Part shown: positions 43,678 through 54,293 of the stretch, one piece after another | How positions within the stretch are numbered: the stretch's first letter is position 1 | Layout: each line of letters starts with the position of its first letter | Assembly (NCBI GenBank): GCA_031287575.1 | Contig: JAITSV010000076.1 | Span: forward strand, 124,001-188,000 | Direction: 5' to 3' | Length of the DNA: 64,000 nt | Source of the DNA: Desulfovibrio sp. | GTDB lineage: Bacteria; Desulfobacterota; Desulfovibrionia; Desulfovibrionales; Desulfovibrionaceae | Notes under the pieces: model-generated | The model's database searches: none | What the model was told of the DNA's origin: nothing | Seen by the model: only the letters and a program-made list of their open reading frames with translations | Position numbers and translations under genes: made by a program

Positions 43678-44868
43678 ATGAAACTGGCCATTGCCAGCGG
43701 CAAGGGGGGCACGGGCAAGACCACCGTGGCCGTGAACCTTGCCGCGCTGCTTGCCGCGCGGGGACACCACGTGGCGCTTGCCGACTGCGACGTGGAGGAA
43801 CCCAACGCGCACCTGTTCCTGCCCGTGGAATGGAAGACGCGCGAACAGTGCACCCTGCCCGTGCCCAGGGTGAACGAAGCCCTGTGCCTTGGCGCGGCGT
43901 GCCGCCGCTGCGTGGACGCCTGCCGCTTCAAGGCGCTGGCCTTCATGGGCGATGCGGTGCTGGACTTTCCGGACCTGTGCCACGGCTGCGGGCTGTGCGC
44001 GCTGGTCTGCCCCACGGGTGCCCTGACCTATGCCACGCGCCTGGTTGGCGAAGTGCGCGGCGGCATCGCCCGCATCCGCCCGGCCATGGGCACCAATGCC
44101 GACAGGCCGGACACGGCGGAGAGGGACCTCGTCCATACCGAAGCCGCACCCGTCCTGCGCTTTCGCGACGGGGTGCTGCGCATCGGCGAGGCCATGGCCA
44201 CCCCCCTGATCAAGGCGGTGAAGGACGTGCCGCCCCCTACCATGCCCCAACCCGGGCCCGTGGCACAGGGGGAAGGCGTGCAGGGGCCGTGCGCCTTCGT
44301 CATCCGCGACTGCCCGCCGGGCGTTGCCTGCGCCGCCATCAACGCCGTGCATGACGCCGACCTGCTGTTGCTGGTGGCCGAGCCGTCCCCCTTCGGCCTG
44401 CACGACCTGCGTCTGGCCGTGGGCCTTGCGCGGCACCTGCGCCTGCCCCATGCCGTGGTGTTGAATCGGGCCGGAATGGGGGTTGGCATGGGGTCCGGGT
44501 TGGGGTGTTCCGGTGCAACGCCGTCGGCAACGGCTGCTGGAGGCACCCCGGCGGGTGACCCCGTACGTGCATGGACAGAGCGCGAAGGCGTGCCCCTGCT
44601 GGGGGTCATTCCCTTCAGCCGGGCCGCGGCGGAATGCGGGGCCACGGGCAGCCTGGTGCACGACGCCGCGCCGGAGGTGCGCGCCGCCTATGCCGCACTG
44701 GCGGATGCGCTGGAGAAGATGGCCGGAAACGCCGCCGGGCCGCGCCGCCCCTGGGACGGCATGGGGCTAAGCGGACTGGCTGGACTGGCGACACCGGGCA
44801 CAGCGCCCAGAGTGGCGGATGAGTCCGGCGCCACCACGGGCGGCAAGGAGCGGACATGCGCCAGATAG
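43678..44868 (+). CDS. MinD/ParA-type ATPase with inserted 2[4Fe-4S] ferredoxin domain (ORP complex)
   Basis: 396 residues. Deviant Walker A SGKGGTGKTTVAVNLAAL, then DCDVEEPNAHLFL. A ferredoxin-like insert with CRRCVDACRFKAL and CHGCGLCALVCPTGAL follows at about residues 78-120, then DCPPGVACAAINAVHDADLLLLVAEPS. This architecture (MinD ATPase with ferredoxin insert) occurs in pairs in anaerobes and in the D. vulgaris ORP complex. An Ala/Gly/Pro insert near residues 265-290 and a Gly-rich tail are extra. It overlaps the next gene by 13 nt. Confidence 0.9.
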   Translation: MKLAIASGKGGTGKTTVAVNLAALLAARGHHVALADCDVEEPNAHLFLPVEWKTREQCTLPVPRVNEALCLGAACRRCVDACRFKALAFMGDAVLDFPDLCHGCGLCALVCPTGALTYATRLVGEVRGGIARIRPAMGTNADRPDTAERDLVHTEAAPVLRFRDGVLRIGEAMATPLIKAVKDVPPPTMPQPGPVAQGEGVQGPCAFVIRDCPPGVACAAINAVHDADLLLLVAEPSPFGLHDLRLAVGLARHLRLPHAVVLNRAGMGVGMGSGLGCSGATPSATAAGGTPAGDPVRAWTEREGVPLLGVIPFSRAAAECGATGSLVHDAAPEVRAAYAALADALEKMAGNAAGPRRPWDGMGLSGLAGLATPGTAPRVADESGATTGGKERTCAR

Positions 44869-45782
44869 TGGTCATCAGCGGCAAGGGGGGCACGGGCAAG
44901 ACCAGCGTCACGGCGGCGCTGGCGGCGGTGGCCCGCGAAAGCGCGGCCCCGGCGGGTGGAGCACGGGCAGGCGGGACGCACCCGCCCGCGCTGGTACTGG
45001 CCGACTGCGACGTGGACGCATCGGACCTGCACCTGCTGCTGGCGCCCGTGGTGCGCGAGCGGCACGACTTTCACAGCGGCGTGCTGGCCCGCATCGACGC
45101 CGCCCTCTGCACCCGTTGCGGCTCCTGCACCGCCGCCTGCCGCTACGGCGCCCTGGACGCGCCGCCGCGCGTGGCGCGCGAAATGTGCGAAGGCTGCGGC
45201 GCCTGTGCCCACCTCTGCCCCGAAGGGGCCGTGGCGCTGGACGAACGCCACTGCGGCGAGTGGTACGTTTCCGACACCCGCTTCGGCCCCATGGTGCACG
45301 CGGCGCTCGGCATCGGCGAGGAAAATTCCGGCAAGCTGGTCAGCACCGTACGCACCCTCGCCCGCGAAATCGCGGAAGCACTGGGCGCGGACACCGTGCT
45401 CGTCGACGGCTCGCCGGGGGTGGGCTGCCCGGTCATCGCCTCGCTGGCCGGGGCCGACACGGCCCTGCTGGTGACGGAACCCACGGTCTCGGCCCTGCAC
45501 GACCTGGAACGGGTGCACGCCCTGACCCTTCATTTCGGCGTGCGCGCGGCCGTGCTGCTGAACAAGGCGGACATCCACGTGGGCATGGCCCGCCGCATCG
45601 AGGCATTCTGCGCCGAACATGCGCTGCCGCTGCTCGGCAGCCTGCCCCATTCACCGGTGTTCATGGGCGCGCAGTTCGCAGGGCTTTCCGTGCCGGAATT
45701 CGCGCCCCACGCCGAAGGCGCCCTGTTCCGCGAGGTGTGGAACAGCTTGCGGGCCATGACGCCCACGGCAACCGGGGACTGA
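44856..45782 (+). CDS. Second MinD/ParA-type ATPase with ferredoxin insert (ORP complex)
   Basis: 308 residues, the paralogous partner of the preceding gene. SGKGGTGKTSVTAALAAV, DCDVDASDLHLLL, ferredoxin insert CTRCGSCTAACRYGAL and CEGCGACAHLCPEGAV, then DGSPGVGCPVIASLAGADTALLVTEP. Likely forms a heterodimer with the upstream protein and uses ATP hydrolysis to transfer or mature a metal-sulfur cluster. The start overlaps the upstream gene, implying coupled translation. Terminator at 45925. Confidence 0.9.
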   Translation: MRQIVVISGKGGTGKTSVTAALAAVARESAAPAGGARAGGTHPPALVLADCDVDASDLHLLLAPVVRERHDFHSGVLARIDAALCTRCGSCTAACRYGALDAPPRVAREMCEGCGACAHLCPEGAVALDERHCGEWYVSDTRFGPMVHAALGIGEENSGKLVSTVRTLAREIAEALGADTVLVDGSPGVGCPVIASLAGADTALLVTEPTVSALHDLERVHALTLHFGVRAAVLLNKADIHVGMARRIEAFCAEHALPLLGSLPHSPVFMGAQFAGLSVPEFAPHAEGALFREVWNSLRAMTPTATGD

Positions 45783-45924
45783 CGGCAATCGCGCACATCC
45801 CCGGCGGAACGCGCACCACAATCGCCACCCTGCCTGCCCGTCACCGTGCGAAATGGCACACTGGGGACAGCGTCCCCCTTCACCGCCAAAACCGTGTATT
45901 GCCGAATCCCGGCGACATGACATG

Positions 45925-45960
45925 AAAACCTGCGGTCCGTCAGCCGAACCGCAGGTTTTT
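45925..45960 (+). terminator. Intrinsic terminator of the rightward ORP operon
   Basis: AAAACCTGCGGT and ACCGCAGGTTTTT form a 12-bp stem with T-run, 143 nt after the last ORP gene. Confidence 0.88.
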
Positions 45961-45983
45961 CCTTACCCGCCCATCTCGTGCGA

Positions 45984-46013
45984 TTGACAGAAAATGCGTG
46001 GGAGCGCTATATT
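45984..46013 (+). promoter_or_regulatory. Sigma-70 promoter of the small gene at 46124
   Basis: TTGACA (45984-45989), 18-nt spacer, TATATT (46008-46013): near consensus. The predicted start is near 46020, so the GTG at 45998 cannot be the translation start, and the leader is about 100 nt. Confidence 0.82.
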
Positions 46014-46123
46014 CCGCGCAACAATTTTCTAAAGATATTCGCGACCTGCGTACAGGAAGAATGACCCAGAACGTCATTGCCGGGGGGGCCTGCAAGCGGG
46101 ATCCGGCCACAGCGAGGTTCGTG

Positions 46124-46387
46124 ATGCATGACAATGTTGAACATCTGCTGAAACGGCACCAGGACGCCATGGAGCGCCACGAACGCACCATGCGCGAGGC
46201 CGAACGCAAACGCCGCAGCGAAGAGGAGCGCCTGGACCAGGCTTACGTGGCCCTGCGCCAGCGTCTTTCCGCCCAGCCCGACCCCGACGCCGGGGACGTG
46301 GTGCTGCCGCCTCCACCCGGCATGGCCGGTCCGTCGCAAGGCACCCTTGGCGGCCTGCTGGGCAGCCTGCGCGCGCTGCTGTTCTGA
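46124..46387 (+). CDS. Small charged coiled-coil protein, unknown
   Basis: 87 residues from the ATG at 46124 (GCGAGG upstream), MHDNVEHLLKRHQDAMERHERT; 46061 is an alternative. A long charged helix (about residues 5-50, rich in E/R/K) is probably a coiled coil; a Pro-rich hinge and a short Gly/Leu C-terminus (GLLGSLRALLF) follow. There are no cysteines and no signal peptide. It is a free-standing unit with a strong promoter and a strong terminator, which suggests real and perhaps high expression. I do not recognise the family. Confidence 0.7.
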   Translation: MHDNVEHLLKRHQDAMERHERTMREAERKRRSEEERLDQAYVALRQRLSAQPDPDAGDVVLPPPPGMAGPSQGTLGGLLGSLRALLF

Positions 46388-46408
46388 TTTTTCGCCCTCA
46401 AAGTGGCA

Positions 46409-46447
46409 AAGCGCCGCCACCGGAACCGTCCGGTGGCGGCGCTTTTT
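46409..46447 (+). terminator. Intrinsic terminator after the small gene
   Basis: GCGCCGCCACCGG and CCGGTGGCGGCGC form a 13-bp stem followed by TTTTT, starting 23 nt after the stop. Confidence 0.9.
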
Positions 46448-46539
46448 CATGCCGCGAAAATGACTGTGTCCGTATGCCCGCCATGCTGCACCACGGAACA
46501 GCCTGCGTTCTTCAACACATGCACCAGAAACGTTGCGGG

Positions 46540-48492
46540 CTACCGCCCCCGCAACTGCCGTTTGTCCCCCACGCGAATGGTCACGCGCTCCTTGTCGAAG
46601 TATTCCAGCAGCGGAATCACGTACTTGCGCGAAAGGCCGCCCGAAAGCTCCTTGAATCCCGCCGGATCCAGGTCGTCGTGGGTGTCGAACCACGCGGTCA
46701 CGCGGGCCTTCAGGTCCGCCATCACCGGGCCGGGAAAGTACAGCCCGTCCTTGACCTTCACCAGTTCCCCGGCGTCCTGCAGCAACTTGAACACCGCCGC
46801 CGCCTCCTTGAATTCCAGCCCCAGCGGCTCCAGCACGTCCTTGGCGTTGGGCGGGCTGCTGCCCCCTTCCGCGTAGGCGGCGCGAATCCTGGCGCGCAGG
46901 CCCTCCTGGTCCGATGCCAGCGACACCTTGTGCCCCGGCAGGCGCAGCACGTCGCCCTCGGCCACCAGTTCGCCCGCCTTCAGCAGCCGTTCCACGATGA
47001 AATGCACCAGCTTGGGATGCAGCCCCCGGCCCCACCCGGCGGACAGCGCGCCACGCGCCATGCCCGGCTTCAGCGGTTCGCGGGCGTGGTATTCCGCCGC
47101 GCGGGCCAGGCACCCCGCCCCCAGGCGGCGCACCGTCTCCGCGTCCACGCAGGCGCGTTCGTCCCGGTCGAAACAGAACACCTGCCCCTTGGCGCCCAAG
47201 GCTTGCAGGGCCTTGTCCAACCGCTTGGATTCCAGGTTGGTCAGCACCGAAAGCTGGGCAAACCGCGCCCCAGCGGAACCGGCCAGCCGCAGCAGGGACT
47301 GGGTGGCCGCCTCCTGCGTGGCGGCGTCGCCCACCTCGTGAACGTCGGGCAGGCCCTCCAGCAGGGCCAGCTTGTCGGAAAATTCCGCGTCCTTGCGGCG
47401 CAGGTCCAGCCCCAGCGGATGCAGCACCGCGCCCCCGGCCACCGTACGCAGCGGCGAGAACGAACGCACCACGCAGCGGTCCCCCGCCACGCCCACCATG
47501 GGCTCGGTAAAGCGCACCTCGCACAGGGCGGTTTCGCCGGGGGCCAGCTTGTCCCGGTCGGGGAAGTACAACCGCGCCAGCACCTCGCGCGCGCCGTGGT
47601 GAAAGTGCACCTCGGTGCGGTTCTTCAGCGGCGTGGGCGCGGACGACAGGCAGGTCAGCCGGACCACCCAGCGCAGGGAGGGAAACAACGTGCCGGGGTG
47701 GGCCAGCACGTCGCCGCGCTGCACGTCCTCCACGTCCAGCCCCTGCACGTTGACGGCGGTGCGCCGCCCGGCAGGGGCCACGTCCACCGGGCCGCCATGG
47801 CTTTGCAGGCTGCGCACCTTCGTTTGCGCGCCGCCGGGGTACAGCAGCACCTCGTCGCCCACCTTCACGCTGCCGGACACCATGGTGCCGGTGACCACCG
47901 TGCCGTGCCCCTTCATGGTGAACACGCGGTCCACGGGCAGGCGGAACAGGTCGCTGCGGCGCACCGGGCGCAGTTCGCGCTCCAGCATCGCCAGGTGTTC
48001 GCGCAGTGCGTCCAGCCCCTGCCCGGTGGTTGACGACACCGGAAAGATGGGCGCGCCCTCAAGGAACGTCCCGGCCAGGAACCCGGCCACGTCCTCCTGC
48101 GCAAGGTCCAGCCATTCCGGGTCCACCATGTCCACCTTGGTCAGGGCCACCAACCCGTGGCGGATGCCCAGCAGCGAGCAGATTTCCAGGTGTTCGCGGG
48201 TCTGGGGCATCACCCCTTCGTCCGCCGCGATGACCAGCATGACGAAGTCGATGCCCGATGCCCCGGCCACCATGTTCTTGACGAAGCGCTCGTGCCCCGG
48301 CACGTCCACGATGCCCAGACGACCGACTCCGGCCCCGGCGCCCGGCAGGTCGCAGAACGCGAAGCCGAGCTCGATGGTGATGCCCCGGCGCTTTTCCTCT
48401 TCCAGCCGGTCGCAGTCGATGCCGGTCAGCGCGCGGACCAGCGAGGTCTTGCCGTGGTCGATATGTCCTGCGGTGCCCATGACGACAGGCAT
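46540..48492 (-). CDS. selB: Selenocysteine-specific elongation factor SelB
   Basis: 650 residues from the ATG at 48492 (GCAGGAG upstream). EF-Tu-like GTPase: [45 protein letters not shown]. Domains II and III follow ([19 protein letters not shown]), then four C-terminal winged helices that read the SECIS hairpin. Brings Sec-tRNA to in-frame UGA codons. Its substrates in this window are fdhA and possibly the small gene at 61193. No selA, selC or selD is seen nearby. The longer frame to 48714 is not supported. Confidence 0.97.
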   Translation of the reverse strand: MPVVMGTAGHIDHGKTSLVRALTGIDCDRLEEEKRRGITIELGFAFCDLPGAGAGVGRLGIVDVPGHERFVKNMVAGASGIDFVMLVIAADEGVMPQTREHLEICSLLGIRHGLVALTKVDMVDPEWLDLAQEDVAGFLAGTFLEGAPIFPVSSTTGQGLDALREHLAMLERELRPVRRSDLFRLPVDRVFTMKGHGTVVTGTMVSGSVKVGDEVLLYPGGAQTKVRSLQSHGGPVDVAPAGRRTAVNVQGLDVEDVQRGDVLAHPGTLFPSLRWVVRLTCLSSAPTPLKNRTEVHFHHGAREVLARLYFPDRDKLAPGETALCEVRFTEPMVGVAGDRCVVRSFSPLRTVAGGAVLHPLGLDLRRKDAEFSDKLALLEGLPDVHEVGDAATQEAATQSLLRLAGSAGARFAQLSVLTNLESKRLDKALQALGAKGQVFCFDRDERACVDAETVRRLGAGCLARAAEYHAREPLKPGMARGALSAGWGRGLHPKLVHFIVERLLKAGELVAEGDVLRLPGHKVSLASDQEGLRARIRAAYAEGGSSPPNAKDVLEPLGLEFKEAAAVFKLLQDAGELVKVKDGLYFPGPVMADLKARVTAWFDTHDDLDPAGFKELSGGLSRKYVIPLLEYFDKERVTIRVGDKRQLRGR

Positions 48493-48851
48493 GCGTGTAC
48501 TCCTGCGGTCGCGCACGGGCGCGGCCTGTTCTGGTATGTGCCGGACGGAGAATCCCGTCTTTGCGCCGACGGCCGGAAGCTTTTTTGCTCGCCTCCGGCG
48601 GGCAGGGGACGATGTCCCCTGCACCCCTTCCCTATTTCTGGCCGGGGGCAGGAGTTGGCGGTACGGCGGATGCCCGGCGAACGAAACGCAACTGCTGGCA
48701 GCCGCGCACTCCACTTGCCTCGCATCGTCATGTGGTTGTAGGCAAAAAGCAACACGGACTCAAGATGGCCGGGCGGAAAACACACCCGCAACACGCTGTG
48801 CGCACTGACGAAACAGCGAAAACGCGCCCAGAGCCCCACAAAGGAGTACCC
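48493..48851. other. Divergent selB-yjbQ intergenic region
   Basis: About 360 nt without a gene. It holds gcctccggcgggcaggggac and GGGGAC-GAT-GTCCCC (about 48592-48621), a small hairpin of a type that recurs near 51230 (cctccggcgggtgggg). No clear promoter was recognised. Confidence 0.4.
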
Positions 48852-49247
48852 ATGGAAACGCTGTCCCTGCGCACCACCGCGCGCGAACAATTGCTGGACG
48901 TGACCGAAGAACTTCAGGAACTGGTGGCCCGCAAGGGGTGGACCGACGGCGCGCTGGTGCTGTTCTGCCCGCATACCACCGGCGCGGTGACCGTGAACGA
49001 GGCCGCCGACCCCGACGTTGCCCGCGACATCGCCGTGAACATGGGCACCCTCGTCCCCCGGCGTGGCGACTACCGCCACGCCGAAGGCAACAGCGACGCG
49101 CACATCAAGACCAGCCTGTTCGGGCCGTCCATGCTGCTCATCGTGGATGGCGGGCGGCTGCGCCTTGGCACATGGCAGGGGGTGTACTTCTGCGAATTCG
49201 ACGGCCCGCGCGAGCGCAAGCTGTGGGCGCAGTGGCTGCCGGGGTAG
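48852..49247 (+). CDS. yjbQ: YjbQ family (UPF0047) protein
   Basis: 131 residues with AAAGGAG before the ATG. CPHTTGAVTVNEAADPDVARDI, GDYRHAEGNSDAHIKTSLFGPSML and LGTWQGVYFCEFDGPRERK are the conserved blocks of this family. Members form trimers with a metal-ligand histidine cluster and have weak thiamin-phosphate synthase activity in E. coli, but the physiological role is unclear. Monocistronic, convergent with gpsA 45 nt away. Confidence 0.92.
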   Translation: METLSLRTTAREQLLDVTEELQELVARKGWTDGALVLFCPHTTGAVTVNEAADPDVARDIAVNMGTLVPRRGDYRHAEGNSDAHIKTSLFGPSMLLIVDGGRLRLGTWQGVYFCEFDGPRERKLWAQWLPG

Positions 49248-49292
49248 CCAAGGTTGCCGCGACAGCCAGAACTGTCGGAAAAGCCTAGCGGG

Positions 49293-50300
49293 CTACTCTT
49301 CCTTAAGCTCCCGCGTCATCAGCTCGCGCACCGCGTCGTGCGGGTTGGCGCCGTCGTGCAGCACGCTGTACATGGCGTCGGTGATGGGCATGGCCACGCC
49401 CATGGCGGCGGCAAGGTCGTGCACGGCCTCTGTGGTCTTCACCCCTTCGGCCACCATGCGCATCTCGGCCACGATGTCGGCCAGCGCGCGCCCCTCGGCC
49501 AGGCGCAGCCCCACCTGCCGGTTGCGCGAAAGGTCGCCGGTGCAGGTCAGCACCAGGTCGCCCAGGCCGGAAAGCCCCATGAAGGTGGACGCCCGCGCGC
49601 CCAGCGCCTCGCCCAGGCGGGACATTTCCGCCAGCCCGCGCGTGATCAGCCCGGCCCGCGCGTTGTTGCCGAAACCGAGGCCGTCGGACAGCCCGGCGGC
49701 AATGGCGATGACGTTCTTCACCGCGCCGCCCAGTTCCACCCCGCGCACGTCCGTGCTGGAATAGGTGCGGAAGCCGGGGGTGGAAAACACCTCGCGCAGC
49801 CGCGCGCCAAGGTCCGCGTCCGCGCAGCCCAGCACCACGGCGGTGGGCAGGTTGCGCACCACCTCCGCCGCGAAGGACGGCCCGGAAAGCACCGCGTAGC
49901 GCGGGTCCAGCCCTTCCAGTTCCTCCGCCACCATCTCGGCGATGGTGCGCATGTTGCCCGTCTCCACGCCCTTGCTGGCGCTGACGAACACCACCTCGCG
50001 CGGCAGCAGGGGCCGCAGCCCGCGCAGCACGCCGCGCACCTGCTGGCAGGGCACCACGGAAAGCACCACGTCCGCGCCTTCCAGCGCCTCGGCGGCGGCC
50101 ACGTGCGCGCGCACGCCGGGATGCAGGGCCAGCCCCGCAAGATAGCGCGGGTTTTCGTGCCGGGTGTTGATGGCCTGCGCCACATCGGCGTCGCGCAGCA
50201 GCAGGCGCGCATCGTAGCCCTTGCCCGCCAGCAGGTGGGCCAGGGCCGTGCCCCAGCTGCCGCCCCCGATGACGGCGATGCGCATGGCGTCGCTGGTCAT
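49293..50300 (-). CDS. gpsA: NAD(P)+ glycerol-3-phosphate dehydrogenase
   Basis: 335 residues from the ATG at 50300 (CGGAG upstream); MRI at 50285 is an alternative. Rossmann motif IAVIGGGSWGTALAHLLAGKG, SVVPCQQVRGVL, VSASKGVE, LSGPSFAAEV, the catalytic-lysine region GGAVKNVIAIAAGLSDGLGFGNNARA and LGDLVLTCTGDLSRNRQVG. Makes sn-glycerol-3-phosphate for phospholipids. Confidence 0.97.
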   Translation of the reverse strand: MTSDAMRIAVIGGGSWGTALAHLLAGKGYDARLLLRDADVAQAINTRHENPRYLAGLALHPGVRAHVAAAEALEGADVVLSVVPCQQVRGVLRGLRPLLPREVVFVSASKGVETGNMRTIAEMVAEELEGLDPRYAVLSGPSFAAEVVRNLPTAVVLGCADADLGARLREVFSTPGFRTYSSTDVRGVELGGAVKNVIAIAAGLSDGLGFGNNARAGLITRGLAEMSRLGEALGARASTFMGLSGLGDLVLTCTGDLSRNRQVGLRLAEGRALADIVAEMRMVAEGVKTTEAVHDLAAAMGVAMPITDAMYSVLHDGANPHDAVRELMTRELKEE

Positions 50301-50707
50301 GTCGTGTACTCCGTGGCCGCAAGCGGCGCGTGGTGTGTCTGGTGTGCCTAGTGTGCCAAGTATGTCAGGCGCGCCAAGTGCATCAATGGTGCGAAAGGAT
50401 ATGGCAAAGCGCCCCCCGCCACAAGGCAGGCGCGCCGCGCCCTCGATACGGCAAACCCGTGACGGATGGGTGACGGCCACCCCGCGCGAGAGACACCCGT
50501 TCCGGTGGCGCAATGGCCGTGCCGTCCGGTCAAGGGATGCCTCGTCCAGGTAACGCGCAGGCCCGGAGGCCCTTGTGCCCCGTCCCCTGCCCGTGCGCAT
50601 CCCCCGCCCCATCGCCCTGCGGGTCGCGTCGGCGAGTCGGCGGGTTGCGTCGTCCGATGGGACGGGGTATCAGCGTGTGTCGAACCGCAACCGAACGAGG
50701 ACCCCGC
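50301..50707. other. Intergenic region between gpsA and the siroheme decarboxylase gene
   Basis: About 400 nt between divergent genes. A few short direct repeats of the type tgtgcc/gtgtgcc appear near 50335-50360. No gene, consensus promoter or terminator was recognised. The open frames here are ordinary for such high G+C content. Confidence 0.4.
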
Positions 50708-51208
50708 ATGAGCCGTCCCGACGACACCGCGCCCCGATTCACCGAAACCGAGCGCCGCATCCTGGCCATCGTGCAGAAGAACCTGCCCGACAGCGCCACC
50801 CCGTACGCCGACATCGCCGCCGCCGTGGGCACCGACGAAGCCACCGTGCTCGACCTGCTGCGCCGCATGAAGGAAGACGGTTCCATCCGCCGCTTCGGCG
50901 CCAGCATCAAGCACCAGCGCGCCGGGTGGACCCACAACGCCATGGTGGCCTGGCGCGTCACCGAACAGCAGGCCGAAGAGGCGGGCAAGCAGGCCGCCGA
51001 ACACCCGCTGATCTCGCACGCCTACTACCGCCCCTCGTCCGCGCCCGACTGGCCGTACGAACTGTACACCATGATCCATGGCCGCCACGAGACGGAACAC
51101 CTGGAAGTCATCGAGCAGCTGCGCCGAGAAACCGTGCTTGACGACTACGCCGTGCTCGAATCGCTGCGCGAGTTGAAAAAGACCTCCATGGTCTATTTTC
51201 CGGAGTAG
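50708..51208 (+). CDS. Siroheme decarboxylase subunit (AhbA or AhbB), Lrp/AsnC-like
   Basis: 166 residues. N-terminal winged helix ([56 protein letters not shown]), then an AsnC-type ligand domain with [12 protein letters not shown] and [22 protein letters not shown], as in NirD/AhbA/AhbB. In sulfate reducers AhbA and AhbB together convert siroheme to didecarboxysiroheme in the alternative haem pathway (established knowledge). Location directly before hemL supports a haem role over a transcription factor. I cannot decide between A and B; the partner gene is not in the window. Confidence 0.87.
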   Translation: MSRPDDTAPRFTETERRILAIVQKNLPDSATPYADIAAAVGTDEATVLDLLRRMKEDGSIRRFGASIKHQRAGWTHNAMVAWRVTEQQAEEAGKQAAEHPLISHAYYRPSSAPDWPYELYTMIHGRHETEHLEVIEQLRRETVLDDYAVLESLRELKKTSMVYFPE

Positions 51209-51439
51209 GCGAAGCGCCGCCGTTTTTTCCACGCCTCCGGCGGGTGGGGGGCGCACCCCTCCCCCCGCGACATGGCGCTCTTTGTTGCCCGAACCGCACG
51301 GCGGCCTTCCGCCGCAGGTGACCGGGCAGCGCTCTACACGCAGGCCGCAACCACGCAGTTCCAGACCCGCCCAAGCCGAAACATACCCGCCCCGCGCGGG
51401 TTTCCGCCGGAACCTCACGCACGCCACGGAGAACGCAGC

Positions 51440-52717
<1,278 letters not shown>

Positions 52718-52910
52718 CCCGACGCGCCGGAACTGCTGTTCCGGACCATTGCGACGACCACGGGGGCGGATGCCGCAACACGGCCCCGCCCCCGCTTGCG
52801 TTGCGGCGTTGCACCCAAGGCGCCCCGACGCTCACCGATGTATCCGGAGTGTCGGGAGTGCCCAGGCGTCTCTAGGCGACTCCAGACGACAGGGGCGCCC
52901 CGAACGCACC

Positions 52911-52953
52911 CAGACGAATCCAGACGAATCCGGATGAATCCGGACGAATCCGG
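52911..52953. repeat. Four tandem 10-nt units upstream of cbiG
   Basis: cagacgaatc, cagacgaatc, cggatgaatc, cggacgaatc, then cgg. A short tandem array in the 280-nt hemL-cbiG gap, ending 45 nt before the cbiG start. No cobalamin riboswitch box was recognised here. Confidence 0.8.
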
Positions 52954-52997
52954 AAAACGCAGCCTCGCGCACCACCCTCAACCTTGTCATCACCGCC

Positions 52998-54293
52998 ATG
53001 CCCCACACCCCAGCCCCCCCTTCCACGCGGCCCATGGCCGTGTACGCGCTGACCCCCGGCGGGGCCGCGCTGGCGCGGCGCATTGCCGGGGCGTTGGACG
53101 GGATGCTGTACCTGCCGGAACGGCTGTGCGCGGCGTCCACGGATGGGGCTGCTTCCGACATGCCGGGCACGGCGGAAATACCGGCCGCCCAGCCGTTCGC
53201 CTCGCTGGCGGACCTTGTGGCGCGCACCTTCCGCCTGCACTCCGGCCACGTCTTCGTGGCGGCCACGGGCATCGTGGTGCGCTGCATCGCCCCGCACATC
53301 ACCACCAAGGTGCAGGACCCCTGCGTGGTGGTCTGCGACCAGCGCGGGGCCTTCGCCATCAGCCTGCTGTCCGGGCACCTGGGCGGCGGCAACGAGTTGG
53401 CCCGTCAGGTGGCCGCCGTCACCGGCGGCACGCCGGTCATCACCACCGCCACGGACACCGAGGGCCTGCCCTCGTTCGACCTGCTGGCCGCGCGGGCCGG
53501 GCTGGCCATGGCCGACATCGCCATGGTCCGCCACGTCAACGGCGCGCTGCTGGCCGGTGAGCCGGTGTGGATATGCGACCCCGGCGACCGGCTGGGGCTG
53601 CGCTTCAACGGAACCATGCCTGACGAAGCAGGGGTGGAGCACACCGGGGCGCACCACGCTCCGGAGGCTTCCGGCGACAGGGCTGGCGTACCGCCCCACC
53701 CCGCCCCCCTTTTCCGCTTCGTCGCTGCCCCCGCCGACCTGCCGCCCGATGCGCCCTCGGTGCTGATCACCCCGCACGATCACCTGGACGCGCCGCGCCG
53801 CCTCATCCTGCATCCGCGCGTGCTGCACGTGGGCACGGGCTGCAAGCGCGGGGTGGACGGTGCAATCATCGAAGCCCGCATCCGCGACGTGCTGGCCGCC
53901 GCCCACCTTGCCCCGGCCTCCGTGGCCGCGCTGGCATCCGTGGACATCAAGGCCGACGAGCCGGGCCTGCATCACGCAGCCGCCGCGCTGGGCGCGGACC
54001 TGCACTTTTTCGACGCTGCCAGCCTGGCCGCCGTGCCCGTGCCGCATCCATCACCGAAAGCAGCCGAGGTGCTGGGCGTACCACACGTGGGCGTGGCCGA
54101 GGCAGCCGCCCTGCTCTCCGCCCGGCAGGCATGCGATGCTTCCGTCCTGCTGGTGCCCAAGTCCGCCGCGCAGGGCGTTACCGTGGCCGTGGCCATCGCC
54201 CCGGCCGCCGCCGCTCCGGACGGCGGTTTCTGTGCACTTGCGGCATGTCCTCCAACCGCCCCAACCGTTCCGACTGGCGAGACCACACCATGA
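52998..54293 (+). CDS. cbiG: Cobalt-precorrin-5A hydrolase
   Basis: 431 residues; the start may instead be 53034 (MAVYALTPGG), since neither has a good ribosome site. CbiG motifs: FVAATGIVVRCIAPHITTKVQDPCVVVCDQRGAFAISLLSGHLGGGNELAR in the central domain and HVGTGCKRGVDGAIIEARIRDVL at the start of the C-terminal domain. It opens the delta-lactone ring and releases acetaldehyde in anaerobic cobalamin synthesis. It overlaps cobJ by 4 nt. Confidence 0.93.
   Translation: MPHTPAPPSTRPMAVYALTPGGAALARRIAGALDGMLYLPERLCAASTDGAASDMPGTAEIPAAQPFASLADLVARTFRLHSGHVFVAATGIVVRCIAPHITTKVQDPCVVVCDQRGAFAISLLSGHLGGGNELARQVAAVTGGTPVITTATDTEGLPSFDLLAARAGLAMADIAMVRHVNGALLAGEPVWICDPGDRLGLRFNGTMPDEAGVEHTGAHHAPEASGDRAGVPPHPAPLFRFVAAPADLPPDAPSVLITPHDHLDAPRRLILHPRVLHVGTGCKRGVDGAIIEARIRDVLAAAHLAPASVAALASVDIKADEPGLHHAAAALGADLHFFDAASLAAVPVPHPSPKAAEVLGVPHVGVAEAAALLSARQACDASVLLVPKSAAQGVTVAVAIAPAAAAPDGGFCALAACPPTAPTVPTGETTP

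Noticed and set aside
45998-46387. 129-residue version of the small protein starting at GTG 45998
   Set aside because: The predicted -10 box (46008-46013) lies downstream of this codon, so it would not be in the transcript. The ATG at 46124 has a ribosome site.
52718-52997. Cobalamin riboswitch upstream of cbiG
   Set aside because: No B12-box-like sequence was recognised; the gap contains only a short 10-nt tandem repeat.
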